Assembly (NCBI RefSeq): GCF_014925385.1
Contig: NZ_JACSDK010000005.1
Coordinates: 62,001-126,000 of the forward strand
Direction of reading: 5' to 3'
Length of the DNA: 64,000 bases
DNA from: Pelagibius marinus
GTDB taxonomy: Bacteria; Pseudomonadota; Alphaproteobacteria; Kiloniellales; Kiloniellaceae
Shown: positions 19,279 to 27,995 of the stretch, one piece after another
Layout: each line of letters starts with the position of its first letter
How positions within the stretch are numbered: position 1 is the stretch's first letter
Program-made: the position numbers and the translations under genes
Notes under the pieces: model-generated
Told to the model about the DNA's origin: nothing
Databases searched by the model: none
What the model saw: only the letters and a program-made list of their open reading frames with translations

Positions 19279-21354
19279 CTAATCCACCTGAATCACTTCG
19301 CGCTTGAAGGGCGTAGCATCGGGATCGATGACCTCGCCGAACTCGCGGGCGTAGCGGTGGCCGGCGTAGACGGCGGCGGCGATGGTCGCCGGAGCATGGC
19401 AGTCGCCGATGGATTGGACGCTCTCGATGCCCGCCTCGGTCCACTCGGACTCGCGCGCTTTCAGATCCTGATAGACCCCGTCTCGGGGCAGGCGCGAGGT
19501 GACCAGCACCAGCGCCGCGCAGTCCAGGCGCGCCGGAGCGCCGGTGTAGGCGCAGGCCAGGTCAAGGGCGTCGCCGTCGCGCCCCTTCAGCAGCGTGCCG
19601 AGCCGCAGGGTCACGCCCTTCTCGACGAGGCGCCTGTGCACGAAGGCCTGCTCCATCGTCTTGTCCGTCCAGGGCGAGACCAGGGCCGCCGGCGTCACCA
19701 GCGTCACCGCGCGCCCGGCCTTGGCCAGCAGCTCTGCCAGCACGCCGCCCATGAAATAGCCCTCGTCGTCGTAGACCACCAGCGGCCCGGCCGGCAGGCG
19801 GTCGAGGCCGTCGCCCTCGCCCAGGAAATCGTCCGGCGTGAAGACGGCCGCGCCGTCCAGCCCCGCCAGCGGTTGATGCCGCGTCAGGCCGATGCCGTCG
19901 CGCCGCCAGGTGGCGCCGGTGGCGAGCGCCACGTGCGCGATGCCGTAGCTGAGGATGTCCTCGGCGGTCAGCGGGCTGGCCAGGTACATCTCCACATTGG
20001 CGAGCTTGTGCAGCTGGCCCAGGCGCCAGTCCTTGACCCGGCCCCAGGAGGAAAGCCCCGGCAGGCGCGACTCATGGAGCGCGCGCCCGCCCCAGGCCTC
20101 GGAGGCCTCGGCCAGCACCACCTCGAGCCCGCGCTGGCCGCAGGCGCGCGCCGCCTCTAGCCCCGCGGGACCGCCGCCGACGATGAGCACGCGCTCGCGA
20201 TCCTTCGCCGCCGGGATCACCTCCGGGTGCCAGCCGCGCCGCCACTCCTCGCCCATGGTCGGGTTTTGGGTGCAGCGGATCGGCGCCGAGACCTCGTCGC
20301 CGGTAACGCAGATGTTGCAGCCGATGCACTCGCGGATGTCGTCGATGCGGCCTTCCTCGATCTTCTTCGGCAGGAAGGGATCGGCGATGGAGGGCCGCGC
20401 GGCGCCGATCATGTCCATGATGCCCTGCTTGACCACCCGCACCATGGCGTCCGGCGAGGTGTAGCGCCCGACGCCGACCACCGGCTTGCTGGTCAGCGAC
20501 TTCACGAAGCCGATGTAGCGCTCCTGATAGCCTTCCTCGGCGAAGCGCGCGGTCTGGCTGTCGTTCTGCCAGGTGGAGACGTTGACGTCCCAGAGGTCGG
20601 GCAGCTCGGCCAGGCGTTCGACGACCTCGCGCCCCTCGCCCTCGGCGGAGATGCCGTCCTCACCCAGCAGCTCGTCGACGGCGAAGCGGAAAGCCACGCC
20701 GCAGCGGTCGCCGACGGCCTCCTTGGTGTCGATGAGGATTTCCCTGGTCAGGCGCAGCCGGTTTTCCAGGCTGCCGCCGTATTCGTCCGTGCGCTCGTTG
20801 TGGCGGCGCGAGAGGAAGTGCTGCAGCACCGCCATGTCGTGGCCGGCATAGACATAGACGATATCGAAGCCCGCCTCGCGCGCGCGGATCGCCGCCTGGC
20901 GGTGCCAGCGGCGCAGGTTGGCGATGTCGGTCTTGTCCATGGCGCGGGCCTGGACCGGCGCGCCGTTGTCGACGGCGCGGTGCGAGGGGCCCAGGGGCAC
21001 CGCGCGGCTGTAGTGGTTGGCGGCGTGCTGGCCGTTGTGCACCAGCTCGATCCCAGCCAGGCCGCCCTGGACGTGCACCGCCTCGGTCATGGCCTTCAGG
21101 TGCGGCAGGTCCTGGTCGTCCCAGATGCGGTTTTCCAGATAGGGCGTGATCTCGGCGGAGTGGTGGATCTCCGCCTCCTCGGTGCAGACCACGGCCCAGC
21201 CGCCCTCGGCCTTCACCCCGCGCATGGCCGCGGCGGAGCTGGGAAAGCGGTAGCCCATGCCGCAGCAATGCGGCACCTGGTAGAAGCGGTTGCGGGCGGT
21301 GACAGGGCCGATCTGTACCGGCTCGAAAAGGATGTCGTATCGGGGGTCGCGCAT
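19279..21354 (-). CDS. trimethylamine dehydrogenase-like iron-sulfur flavoprotein
   Basis: This 691-residue enzyme has the TMADH layout: an FMN barrel (about 1-330), a 4Fe-4S cluster site CIGCNICVTGD...C and FAD/ADP-binding domains with VLIVGGGPAGLEAA. It is close to TMADH over its whole length and keeps Cys30 (RFYQVPHCCG), the residue that holds FMN covalently in TMADH, and the active-site Tyr and His of VYAGH. Of TMADH's aromatic bowl for the trimethylammonium group, Trp264 appears kept (STWQND), but Tyr60 is Glu and Trp355 is Asp. So it probably oxidatively demethylates a different N-methylated substrate. I start it at 21354 (MRDPRYDILFEPVQIGP); the open frame further upstream belongs to no protein. 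It ends the operon with the permease and binding protein. Confidence 0.88.
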   Translation of the reverse strand: MRDPRYDILFEPVQIGPVTARNRFYQVPHCCGMGYRFPSSAAAMRGVKAEGGWAVVCTEEAEIHHSAEITPYLENRIWDDQDLPHLKAMTEAVHVQGGLAGIELVHNGQHAANHYSRAVPLGPSHRAVDNGAPVQARAMDKTDIANLRRWHRQAAIRAREAGFDIVYVYAGHDMAVLQHFLSRRHNERTDEYGGSLENRLRLTREILIDTKEAVGDRCGVAFRFAVDELLGEDGISAEGEGREVVERLAELPDLWDVNVSTWQNDSQTARFAEEGYQERYIGFVKSLTSKPVVGVGRYTSPDAMVRVVKQGIMDMIGAARPSIADPFLPKKIEEGRIDDIRECIGCNICVTGDEVSAPIRCTQNPTMGEEWRRGWHPEVIPAAKDRERVLIVGGGPAGLEAARACGQRGLEVVLAEASEAWGGRALHESRLPGLSSWGRVKDWRLGQLHKLANVEMYLASPLTAEDILSYGIAHVALATGATWRRDGIGLTRHQPLAGLDGAAVFTPDDFLGEGDGLDRLPAGPLVVYDDEGYFMGGVLAELLAKAGRAVTLVTPAALVSPWTDKTMEQAFVHRRLVEKGVTLRLGTLLKGRDGDALDLACAYTGAPARLDCAALVLVTSRLPRDGVYQDLKARESEWTEAGIESVQSIGDCHAPATIAAAVYAGHRYAREFGEVIDPDATPFKREVIQVD

Positions 21355-21395
21355 AGGATTCTTACGTGAGGTGGAATGTCGAGACTTGAGGCAGT

Positions 21396-22385
21396 CTAGC
21401 GCCTCTGGCCCTTGCCATAGTAGGTCTCCAGGCGCGCCTGCAGCAGCTCGAAGCCGACCGACATGACCCAGTAGATCACCGCCGCGGCGATGAGGAACTC
21501 GAAGACCTGGAAATCGCGCTTGCCCAGCACCTGCGCCGTCTTGGTCAGTTCCCAGACGCCGACGACGGAAACCAGCGAGGAATCCTTCAGCATGGCGATG
21601 AACTGGTTGCCGGTGGGCGGCACGATGAGGCGCATGGCCTGGGGGAAGACGATCTTGCGGAAGATGAGGCCGTCGGGCACGCCCAGTGCGCGGGCCGCCT
21701 CGCGCTGGCCATCCGGTACCCCTTCGATGCCGGCGCGGAAGATTTCCGCCATGTAGGCGCCGTAGCACAGCGCCAGGGCCGCGATGCCCGCGGGCACGGC
21801 CTCCAGCACGAAGCCGAGCTGGGCGAAGCCCGTGTAGATCAGCACCACCTGCAGCAGCAGCGGCGTGCCGCGGAAGAAGGAGATGTAAAAGGTCGCGAGG
21901 GCATAGGCCATGCCGTTGCGCGACAGCTTGCCCAGCGCGCCCAGCAGCGCCAGCACGCAGGCAATGGCGATGGCGACCAGCGAGACGTAGATCGTCGTGA
22001 AGGCGCCGGTGGTGATGAGGAAGTAGAGGTTGGAGACGCCGGAGCGCGCGCCGACCTCGAAGATCACGGCGAAGTCGCGGTCGAAGGACAGCACGAAGCC
22101 GTAGAACAACAGCAGCAGTTCGGCCCACACCAGCAGGACCTGCAGGCGGAAGGCCAGCAGCCGGATGACCTCGAGGTTGACGACGAAGGCGACGCCCAGC
22201 ACCAGCCCGGCCAGGAGGTCCCGGCCCAGCCCGGCCGGCACCTCCGGATCACGAATCCCGATGAGCGGCGCGAAGAGGTCGCCCACGACGGTGCCGCCCA
22301 GCCCGATGGCCGTCAGCACCGCCGTGGCGATTCCAAGGATGATCGCCCGCGAGAGCCAGGGGTTCTCGCGGGCGTAGTGGCTCAC
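21396..22385 (-). CDS. polar amino-acid/opine-type ABC transporter permease
   Basis: The 329-residue membrane protein belongs to the HisM/GlnP type. After two N-terminal helices joined by a periplasmic loop it has the five-helix core and the ATPase-contact (EAA) loop in EAARALGVPDGLIFRK with IVPPTGNQFIAMLKDSSL following. It is encoded 12 bases after the binding protein. A second permease and an ATPase are missing from this operon, so they must be supplied elsewhere or this unit works as a homodimer with a shared ATPase. Confidence 0.9.
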   Translation of the reverse strand: MSHYARENPWLSRAIILGIATAVLTAIGLGGTVVGDLFAPLIGIRDPEVPAGLGRDLLAGLVLGVAFVVNLEVIRLLAFRLQVLLVWAELLLLFYGFVLSFDRDFAVIFEVGARSGVSNLYFLITTGAFTTIYVSLVAIAIACVLALLGALGKLSRNGMAYALATFYISFFRGTPLLLQVVLIYTGFAQLGFVLEAVPAGIAALALCYGAYMAEIFRAGIEGVPDGQREAARALGVPDGLIFRKIVFPQAMRLIVPPTGNQFIAMLKDSSLVSVVGVWELTKTAQVLGKRDFQVFEFLIAAAVIYWVMSVGFELLQARLETYYGKGQRR

Positions 22386-22397
22386 CCGGGCCTCCGC

Positions 22398-23231
22398 TTA
22401 CTGAACCGTGGTCAGGTCGACGCCGTACCACTTCTCGGAAAGCTTCTTCAGCGTCCCGTCGGCCCGCATCTCGGCGACAATCTCCGCGATCTTGGCGTCG
22501 AAGTCGGGATCGCCCTTGTCTGTGGCCACCGACAGCGGCTCGTAGAAGGCGGGCTTGCCGATCACCTTCATCGGATAGCCACCGTTCTTGATCGCTTCCT
22601 GGATGGTCGGCAGGGCCGAGAAAACGGCGTCCAGCCGCGTGCCGTCGCCCAGGCGCAGGTCGTCGAAGGCGTGGGTGTCGGTCTCGTAGGTCTTGATCTC
22701 GCCGGCCGCGACGTCATAGGTGAAGGCCGGCGCGCCCTCGGCGTCGATCTCCAGGTCCTTGTTCAGATAGGCATCGTAGGTGCAGCCGCCGCAGGAGCCG
22801 ATGGTCTTGCCGTTGAGATCGTCCAGCGAAGAGATCCCGGAGTCCTTGTGCACGGCGAAGGCCGCCGGCGTGTAGTAGTAGACCGCCGGGAAGTTCAGCA
22901 CCTCGGCGCGCTTGGCCGTCGGCGTCATGGAACCGACCGACATGTCCCAGCGGCCGCCCCAGTTGCCCCCGGTGATGATGTCCCAGGAGGGCGTGACGAT
23001 CTTCAGCTCGACGCCCATGCGCTTGGCGATCTCCTTGCCGACATCGACGTCGAAGCCATCCATCTCGTTGTTGTCGTTGAGGAACGACTGCGGCGGATAC
23101 TCCGGATCCGAGGACATGGTGAGGGTCTTGCTGCTCATCACCCGGTCCAGGGTCTCGCCGGCCTGCGCGGCGGGCACCGCCAGGACCGACGCCAGCAAAA
23201 CGGCGGATCCGAACTTCACAAACGGCTTCAT
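22398..23231 (-). CDS. periplasmic polar amino-acid-type substrate-binding protein
   Basis: This 277-residue solute-binding protein has a signal peptide (residues 1-24, ending AQA) and the bilobed fold of the type-3 family with MDGFDVDVGKEIAKRMG, WDMSVGSMTPTAKR and ATDKGDPDFDAKI. Two Cys in IGSCGGC are unusual and may form a disulfide. The start at 23231 is chosen because the signal peptide begins there and GGGAG lies upstream. With the neighbouring dioxygenase and TMADH-like enzyme, the ligand is probably a betaine, carnitine-like or N-methylated amino acid. Confidence 0.88.
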   Translation of the reverse strand: MKPFVKFGSAVLLASVLAVPAAQAGETLDRVMSSKTLTMSSDPEYPPQSFLNDNNEMDGFDVDVGKEIAKRMGVELKIVTPSWDIITGGNWGGRWDMSVGSMTPTAKRAEVLNFPAVYYYTPAAFAVHKDSGISSLDDLNGKTIGSCGGCTYDAYLNKDLEIDAEGAPAFTYDVAAGEIKTYETDTHAFDDLRLGDGTRLDAVFSALPTIQEAIKNGGYPMKVIGKPAFYEPLSVATDKGDPDFDAKIAEIVAEMRADGTLKKLSEKWYGVDLTTVQ

Positions 23232-23289
23232 TTTCTTGTTCTCCCTGTTGTTGAGCCTGTTATCGGCCCTGCGTTCTTGTGTCCTCTTT

Positions 23290-24414
23290 TCAGGCGAGGG
23301 TGCGCAGGGCGGATTCGTAGTCCTCGTGGTTATGATAGCAGCCACAGAAGACGCGCTTGCCGGAATAGCCGAGACGGCCGTGCAGCAGGCGCCAATTGTC
23401 GAAGATCAGCGCCATGCCGGGGCCAAGCGGAATGGTGAGCCAGTTATCGCGCGCGACGATGCGGCTGTGGAGATCCTTGTAGGCGCGGTAGAAGGCCTTC
23501 ATGCGCGCCGGCTCCAGCAGGAAGGGCGCGCGGTCGTAGTTGTTGAAGCTGACCTGGCGCAGGCGGCCCTTGTCATCGATCCGGATCGCCGGGTGCTCGC
23601 TGCGCAGATGCACGCCGGGCTCGATGTAGCGGCCCGGCACCGAAACCTCGCTGAGCACCTGGAACATCTCCGGCTGTTCGGCGCGCAGTTCCTCAGCCAG
23701 GGCGAAGCCGTCGACCAGGACGGACTCGCCGCCCTTGCCGTCGAACTCCTGGCAGAGGAAGCACTGCAGTCCGGGCGCGTCGTGGCAATAGGTCGAGTCC
23801 GTGTGCGGCTCCAGGTACTGGGTCGTGTAGGCCGTGTCCTCGTGGTCGTGCAGTTCGGCCGACAGTGACCACAGGCCACCGAAGATGGTCTCGCGGATGT
23901 AGCCGAAGTGGCCGAAGAGCGCCCGCGCCGACGCTTCGTCAGTGGGCGCGCCTTCGACGACCACGAAGCCGTCGCGCTGCAGCTGCTGCAGGGCGCGCCG
24001 CAGCCCGGCGCTGCCGTCACCGATCTCCGCGTGGGGCACAGGCTCGATCGCCGGCAGCTTGCGCGCGGCCGACCACAGCCGCGGCGCCAGGTCCGGGCGC
24101 TCGCCCGGCTCCTCGCTCGAAAATCCCGACATGGCGGCCAGGAAGTCGGCCGAGTAGCGACTCTCGACGCCGCTGTCGTCAAGCCAGGTCACGGCAAGGG
24201 CCCGCCCCTCGTCCAGGACTTTGCTTTCCTTGCCGCTGATGTCCTCGTCGAGGGCGAAGGTGTCGACACGCCGCTGCAGGGTTGCCGGGTCGAGGCTTTC
24301 GGGGTCCTGGCCGTGATCGCGCAGCCAGAACCAGGGAAAACTGCTTTCCGCCCCGTTGTCCCACCGCAGGACCAGGCCGTCCGCCTGTCCCCGGGCTTCG
24401 GTAATCCTCGGCAT
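23290..24414 (-). CDS. gamma-butyrobetaine/trimethyllysine dioxygenase-like Fe(II)/2-oxoglutarate oxygenase
   Basis: Enzymes of this group hydroxylate a trimethylammonium substrate using iron, oxygen and 2-oxoglutarate. The 374-residue protein has the N-terminal DUF971 part and a TauD barrel with the iron triad His-x-Asp in YLEPHTDSTYCHD and the distal His in WRLLHGRLGYSG. The N-terminal zinc site of BBOX1, a Cys cluster after WLRD, is absent here: the stretch reads WLRDHGQDPESLDPATLQRR. It is the first gene of the unit leading to the binding protein, permease and TMADH-like enzyme. I take the ATG at 24414 (GAGGAG 12 bases upstream). Confidence 0.85.
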   Translation of the reverse strand: MPRITEARGQADGLVLRWDNGAESSFPWFWLRDHGQDPESLDPATLQRRVDTFALDEDISGKESKVLDEGRALAVTWLDDSGVESRYSADFLAAMSGFSSEEPGERPDLAPRLWSAARKLPAIEPVPHAEIGDGSAGLRRALQQLQRDGFVVVEGAPTDEASARALFGHFGYIRETIFGGLWSLSAELHDHEDTAYTTQYLEPHTDSTYCHDAPGLQCFLCQEFDGKGGESVLVDGFALAEELRAEQPEMFQVLSEVSVPGRYIEPGVHLRSEHPAIRIDDKGRLRQVSFNNYDRAPFLLEPARMKAFYRAYKDLHSRIVARDNWLTIPLGPGMALIFDNWRLLHGRLGYSGKRVFCGCYHNHEDYESALRTLA

Positions 24415-24606
24415 AGGTGTCGTTCGCTCCTCTTCCGGTCGGTTCAACCCAGGCGGCCAGTCTAGCCACTGCCCGCCGAAGGGGAAAACGGAGAGTTTGT
24501 CCCCTTCCCGGCGCCCTTCCGCCGCTATTGCCCGCCCCCTCGGTTGATCGACCGGGCCAAAGCCAATAGACAGGGGGCTTAGGAATGGCCACCTCAGGAC
24601 AGCGAC

Positions 24607-25614
24607 ATGCGCAGCGACCGTAGCGCCCCCAGGGGCGAGATCCACACCCTGGCGTTGGATTCCGTCCTGCTGCGCGGCAACCTGCTGGGCGACCCGGCGG
24701 AACGCCAGGTCCCCGTTTACCTGCCGGCCGGCCACGACGGGGCGGGGCTGCCTCTGCTGGTCGACCTGGTGGGCTTCACCGCCGGGGGGCCGGCGCACCT
24801 CAACTGGAAGAATTTCGGCGAGAACCTGCCCGAGCGCCTGGACCGCCTGATCGCCGCCGGCGAACTGCCGCCGGTGGCCGTCGCCTTTCCCGACTGCTTC
24901 ACCCGCCTGGGCGGCAACCAGTACGTCAACTCCGCCGCCCTCGGCCCCTGGGAGGACATCCTGATCCAGGAGGTGGTGCCCCTGATCGAAGGACACTTCG
25001 GCTGCGGCGGGCCCGGCCGGCGCGGCCTTTTCGGCAAGTCTTCCGGCGGCTACGGCGCGGTGGTCAACGCCATGCGGCACGCCGACTTCTGGGCCGCCGC
25101 CGCCTGCCATTCCGGCGACATGGCCTTCGAGCTCTGCTACCTGCCGGACATGCCGGCAACCCTCAGGGCGCTCGGCAAGAAGGACGGCTCCATCGAGACC
25201 TTCATCACCGACTTCGAGGCCGGCCCCAAGTGGTCCGGCAGCGACCTGCATATCCTCATGTCGCTGGCCATGTGCGCCAGCTACGATCCGGACCCCGCCG
25301 CCTTCTGCGGGGTGCGCCTGCCGGTCGATCCCGAAACCTGCGAGCTGCTCGCCGAGCGCTGGGCCAACTGGCTGCAGTGGGACCCGGTGGTGATGGCCGA
25401 GACCCGGGGCGCGGAGCTGAAGAAGCTGAAGGCCCTGTGGATCGACTGCGGCACCCAGGACCAGTACAACCTGGTTTATGGCGCCCGTCGGCTGCACCGG
25501 CGCCTGAAGGCGGAGGGCGTAGCCCACATCTACGAGGAATTCCCCGACAACCACTCCTCCGTCGACTACCGCCTGGACCGCAGCCTGCCCTTCCTCGCCA
25601 AGGCGCTGGCCTAG
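24607..25614 (+). CDS. alpha/beta-hydrolase, esterase D/S-formylglutathione hydrolase type
   Basis: The 335-residue protein carries the nucleophile motif GKSSGG (Ser145), the acid in WIDCGTQDQYN and the His in PDNHSSVDYRL, all in the order of the esterase D family. The oxyanion region and the VGFTAGGPAHLNW stretch fit an acyl-ester hydrolase. AGGA lies 7 bases before the ATG. It is divergent from the betaine-type operon. Genuine S-formylglutathione hydrolases are shorter (about 280 residues), so the substrate is left open. Confidence 0.8.
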   Translation: MRSDRSAPRGEIHTLALDSVLLRGNLLGDPAERQVPVYLPAGHDGAGLPLLVDLVGFTAGGPAHLNWKNFGENLPERLDRLIAAGELPPVAVAFPDCFTRLGGNQYVNSAALGPWEDILIQEVVPLIEGHFGCGGPGRRGLFGKSSGGYGAVVNAMRHADFWAAAACHSGDMAFELCYLPDMPATLRALGKKDGSIETFITDFEAGPKWSGSDLHILMSLAMCASYDPDPAAFCGVRLPVDPETCELLAERWANWLQWDPVVMAETRGAELKKLKALWIDCGTQDQYNLVYGARRLHRRLKAEGVAHIYEEFPDNHSSVDYRLDRSLPFLAKALA

Positions 25615-25627
25615 CGGTCCCGGCAAG

Positions 25628-25709
25628 AAAAAAGGCCACCGCAAGCGGTGGCCCAAGTTTAGGGAGGAAACGCCCTATGGACGTCCAAGCCGACGCTCAG
25701 CGCCGACTT
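25628..25709 (-). ncRNA. MmgR-like (alpha-r8 family) small RNA
   Basis: On the minus strand a transcript of about 80 bases can be drawn. It opens with a 10-pair hairpin (arms 25700-25709 and 25687-25696, two G-U pairs, 3-base loop), then a single-stranded part containing TTTCCTCCCT (25670-25661), an anti-Shine-Dalgarno motif, and ends in a perfect hairpin GGCCACCG-CTTG-CGGTGGCC (25653-25634) followed by six T (25633-25628), a clear terminator. TATACA at 25720-25715 is a plausible -10. Hairpin, exposed TTTCCTCCCT and terminator are the hallmarks I recall for the alphaproteobacterial alpha-r8/MmgR sRNAs, which bind ribosome binding sites of target mRNAs. The family name is from memory; the structure is seen directly. 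Confidence 0.68.
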
Positions 25710-25940
25710 GATGCTGTATATGATCATTTCTTCAGCAGAAAACAAAGCACAATCTGCATTTGCCCACTAAACGAGCATATGCGTGTTCACTAGGCAGAAA
25801 ACTGCGTCTCATTTGCAACAGCCGCCTGCCGGCCCTGTTCAAGCAAATATGCGCAACCGTTGCCCAACGCGAGGAACGCTACGGCTAACAGACCGGAGTG
25901 AAAGGCTAAATCGCGGGCAGGCGCGGATCGCGCCGCAGAC

Positions 25941-26687
25941 TCACTGGGCGGGCGCTTTGGAGTCGCCGGAGTCGGCCGCCGGGGCGCTTTCCGCCATATC
26001 GGCCCCCTGCTCCACCCCCATCACCAGGCTTTCCGGCACTTCGCCGGCCTGCAGGGCATTGAACTGCCGGGTCAGGGCGAGCGCCGCCTCCAGGTCGTGG
26101 CGCTGAAGTTGCTGCCAGACGATTTCCATGTTGGGGCGCACCCGCTGCTCGCCGGCCAGGTAGGCGAGACCGTACCAACGGTAGGACTCTGCGTAGTCGC
26201 GCTCGACGGAAACCCCTTCGGCGTAGATAAACCCGAGGATCTCCATGGCCTGCGGGTCGCGGCGCCGGATCGCGCGCAGGCGGACGGTCTCGACGTCTTC
26301 CTGCGACATGTTGGTGGGATCGGCCCCGTCCAGGAACGCCAGCCAGACTGCGTCCTCGTCGACCAGCGGCGGCCCCTGAATCGGCGGCAACTCGCCGTTG
26401 GCCGGCAATTCCTGCGGCGCCCCGCACCAGCTGGGCGGCCGGCGCGCATGGTCGCAGAGGTAGATGCGCATCATGGTGGTGGCGTTGGACCACAGCGGAT
26501 GCTCCCAGGGCGAGGCAGCAGGAGTCTCTCCGCCCGAGGGCGCTGAAGGAGCCTCAGCAGCGGGCGACTTGGTCCCGGCGTCATGGCCTTCGGCGGCCTG
26601 GGCCCGCGGCATGGCGAAACCGGCCGACAACAGAGCCGCCAGCAAGACCGGGAAAAGTGTCGCAGAGATCGGGCGTCGCATGATCAT
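25941..26687 (-). CDS. Sel1-repeat-like secreted protein
   Basis: The 248-residue protein has a signal peptide (ending AQA near residue 31), an Ala/Pro/Ser-rich linker, and a helical domain with one clear Sel1-like repeat, PQAMEILGFIYAEGVSVERD followed by YAESYRWYGLAYLAG. Two Cys (LCDHARRPPSWCG) may form a disulfide. Such proteins mediate protein contacts; the partner is unknown. ATG codons at 26687 and 26681 are both possible starts. Confidence 0.7.
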   Translation of the reverse strand: MIMRRPISATLFPVLLAALLSAGFAMPRAQAAEGHDAGTKSPAAEAPSAPSGGETPAASPWEHPLWSNATTMMRIYLCDHARRPPSWCGAPQELPANGELPPIQGPPLVDEDAVWLAFLDGADPTNMSQEDVETVRLRAIRRRDPQAMEILGFIYAEGVSVERDYAESYRWYGLAYLAGEQRVRPNMEIVWQQLQRHDLEAALALTRQFNALQAGEVPESLVMGVEQGADMAESAPAADSGDSKAPAQ

Positions 26688-26734
26688 CGTACGGTTCCTG
26701 CGGCGCGCCGCCCGGGCCGCGCCGCGGTCGCGCC

Positions 26735-27055
26735 TCAGCAGGCGTTGGCCGCTGCCGGGCGATGCGCCTCGAGCGCGCCGGGCAGGACGGAAAGCACGTC
26801 TTCGATCAACCGGCCCTGAGCCAGCGGCTGCCAGGCCGCGTCCAGCGCGTAGTACCATCCCTGGGACTTGCCGATGGCGCAGATCAGGCACTGATGATCA
26901 TAGTCGAGCAGGGCGATGACCAGCTCGCCGGCTTCGGTCTCGACGGGCACACAGGCGCCAGCCAGACCCCGATCCACCAACTCGCTCCCGCGGTTCAGCA
27001 GGACATGGATATCCGCCCGCGTAAAATCAGGGTGTCCAATGGGCATTACCGACAT
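26735..27055 (-). CDS. hypothetical protein
   Basis: I do not recognise this 106-residue protein. It contains two closely spaced Cys (HQCLICAIG) and a beta-rich stretch ELVIALLDYDHQ; no signal peptide or membrane segment. I chose the ATG at 27055, which has GGAG 6 bases upstream; a GTG at 27067 is the longer alternative. It is 47 bases upstream of the Sel1-like gene on the same strand and could share its transcript. Confidence 0.6.
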   Translation of the reverse strand: MSVMPIGHPDFTRADIHVLLNRGSELVDRGLAGACVPVETEAGELVIALLDYDHQCLICAIGKSQGWYYALDAAWQPLAQGRLIEDVLSVLPGALEAHRPAAANAC

Positions 27056-27255
27056 GGAGTACTCCACGGTTCGCGGCTTTGCCCTCTACATTCCTCCCCA
27101 AACGTAACGATGTGGTAAATGCGCGGCGGCAATCATCCAATTGGCCGATTTGACGAATTGTTCTGGTTAACAACAGGTTACTGGATAATTGCCAGGGCAC
27201 CCAGCGGCGCCGGATGGGCGGCCGCAGAACGTCGACGGCGGCCCGCGCCGCGGAC

Positions 27256-27741
27256 TCAGTCGCGGAAGTTTTCGTACTGCAGAGGCTGGTCGATCTTCAT
27301 GTCTTTGACGAAAGCGATGGCCTCCTGCAGGTCGTCGCGCTTCTTGCCCGTGACCCGTAGGGTGTCGCCCTGGATGGCGACCTGGACCTTCAGCTTGCTG
27401 CCCTTCAGTTCCTTGACGATCTTCTTCGCCAGATCCTGGGCGATCCCCTGCTTGATGGTGACCTCCTGGCGGATTGTGTTGCCGGAGGCCTTCTCCGGCT
27501 TACCCAGGTCGCAGACACCGGGGTCGATCTGGCGGCGGGTCAGGTAGGTGCTCAGCAGGTCGTGCATCTGCCTCAGCTTCAGATCGTCATCGGCCAGAAT
27601 GGTCAGCACCGCGTCCTTGCGCTCGATCGAGCAGTTCGAGCCCTTGAAGTCATAGCGGGTGCCGATTTCCCGCACCATGCCGTTGATGGCGTTGTCGACC
27701 TCGTTCAGGTCGGTTTCCGAGACAATATCGAACGACGGCAT
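27256..27741 (-). CDS. YajQ-family nucleotide-binding protein (cyclic-di-GMP binding)
   Basis: The 161-residue protein matches YajQ over its whole length: MPSFDIVSETDLNEVDNAIN, REIGTRYDFKGS and VQIQGD-like VQVAIQGDTLRVTGKKRDDL. Some family members bind cyclic-di-GMP and act as transcription co-factors. A PilZ protein, another cyclic-di-GMP binder, is encoded divergently 480 bases away. Confidence 0.93.
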   Translation of the reverse strand: MPSFDIVSETDLNEVDNAINGMVREIGTRYDFKGSNCSIERKDAVLTILADDDLKLRQMHDLLSTYLTRRQIDPGVCDLGKPEKASGNTIRQEVTIKQGIAQDLAKKIVKELKGSKLKVQVAIQGDTLRVTGKKRDDLQEAIAFVKDMKIDQPLQYENFRD

Positions 27742-27903
27742 TACGAAAATCCCCCAACTTCTGAATAGGAACTGGCCGGCCCCGCCTCCGCAGCCTGAAC
27801 CCTGCCGGGCCGAGTCGCCGGGCTGTCAGTTTCGCCCAGATTACCCCCGGCGAGAAGCATCCAGGCCCCGCCCCGGCGGGCCGGCGGCGACCTCCGGCAC
27901 CCC

Positions 27904-27995
27904 GCGGCAAAAAACCGCAAGTATTCGGCAAAGAATACCGTGGCCCGCCGGAACAAGGCCGACCCCATCAAAGCGATACGGAGTGGGGCTTTTTT
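27904..27995 (+). ncRNA. candidate small RNA or leader with three hairpins
   Basis: The 479-base gap between yajQ and the PilZ gene holds no protein gene. It contains GCGG/CCGC (27904-27907, 27915-27918), GTATTC/GAATAC (27921-27926, 27933-27938) and a terminator-like hairpin CCCCA/TGGGG (27963-27967, 27984-27988) followed by six T (27990-27995) on the plus strand. No plus-strand gene ends before it, so it may terminate a small RNA. On the minus strand the middle hairpin is followed by a T-run (27914-27909) and could instead be an attenuator in the yajQ leader. I see no convincing promoter. Confidence 0.3.

Noticed and set aside
19279-22128. 949-codon frame suggesting a permease-dehydrogenase fusion
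   Set aside because: The upstream part is a wrong-frame reading of the permease gene; the dehydrogenase homology begins at the ATG at 21354.
23290-25656. 788-codon frame covering the dioxygenase and the esterase region
   Set aside because: Only the part from 24414 on is protein-like; the rest is antisense to the esterase, which has an intact catalytic triad.
25677-25793. 38-codon plus-strand frame behind a strong ribosome binding site
   Set aside because: The ribosome site is the reverse complement of the TTTCCTCCCT motif of the minus-strand sRNA, and the peptide has no recognisable features.
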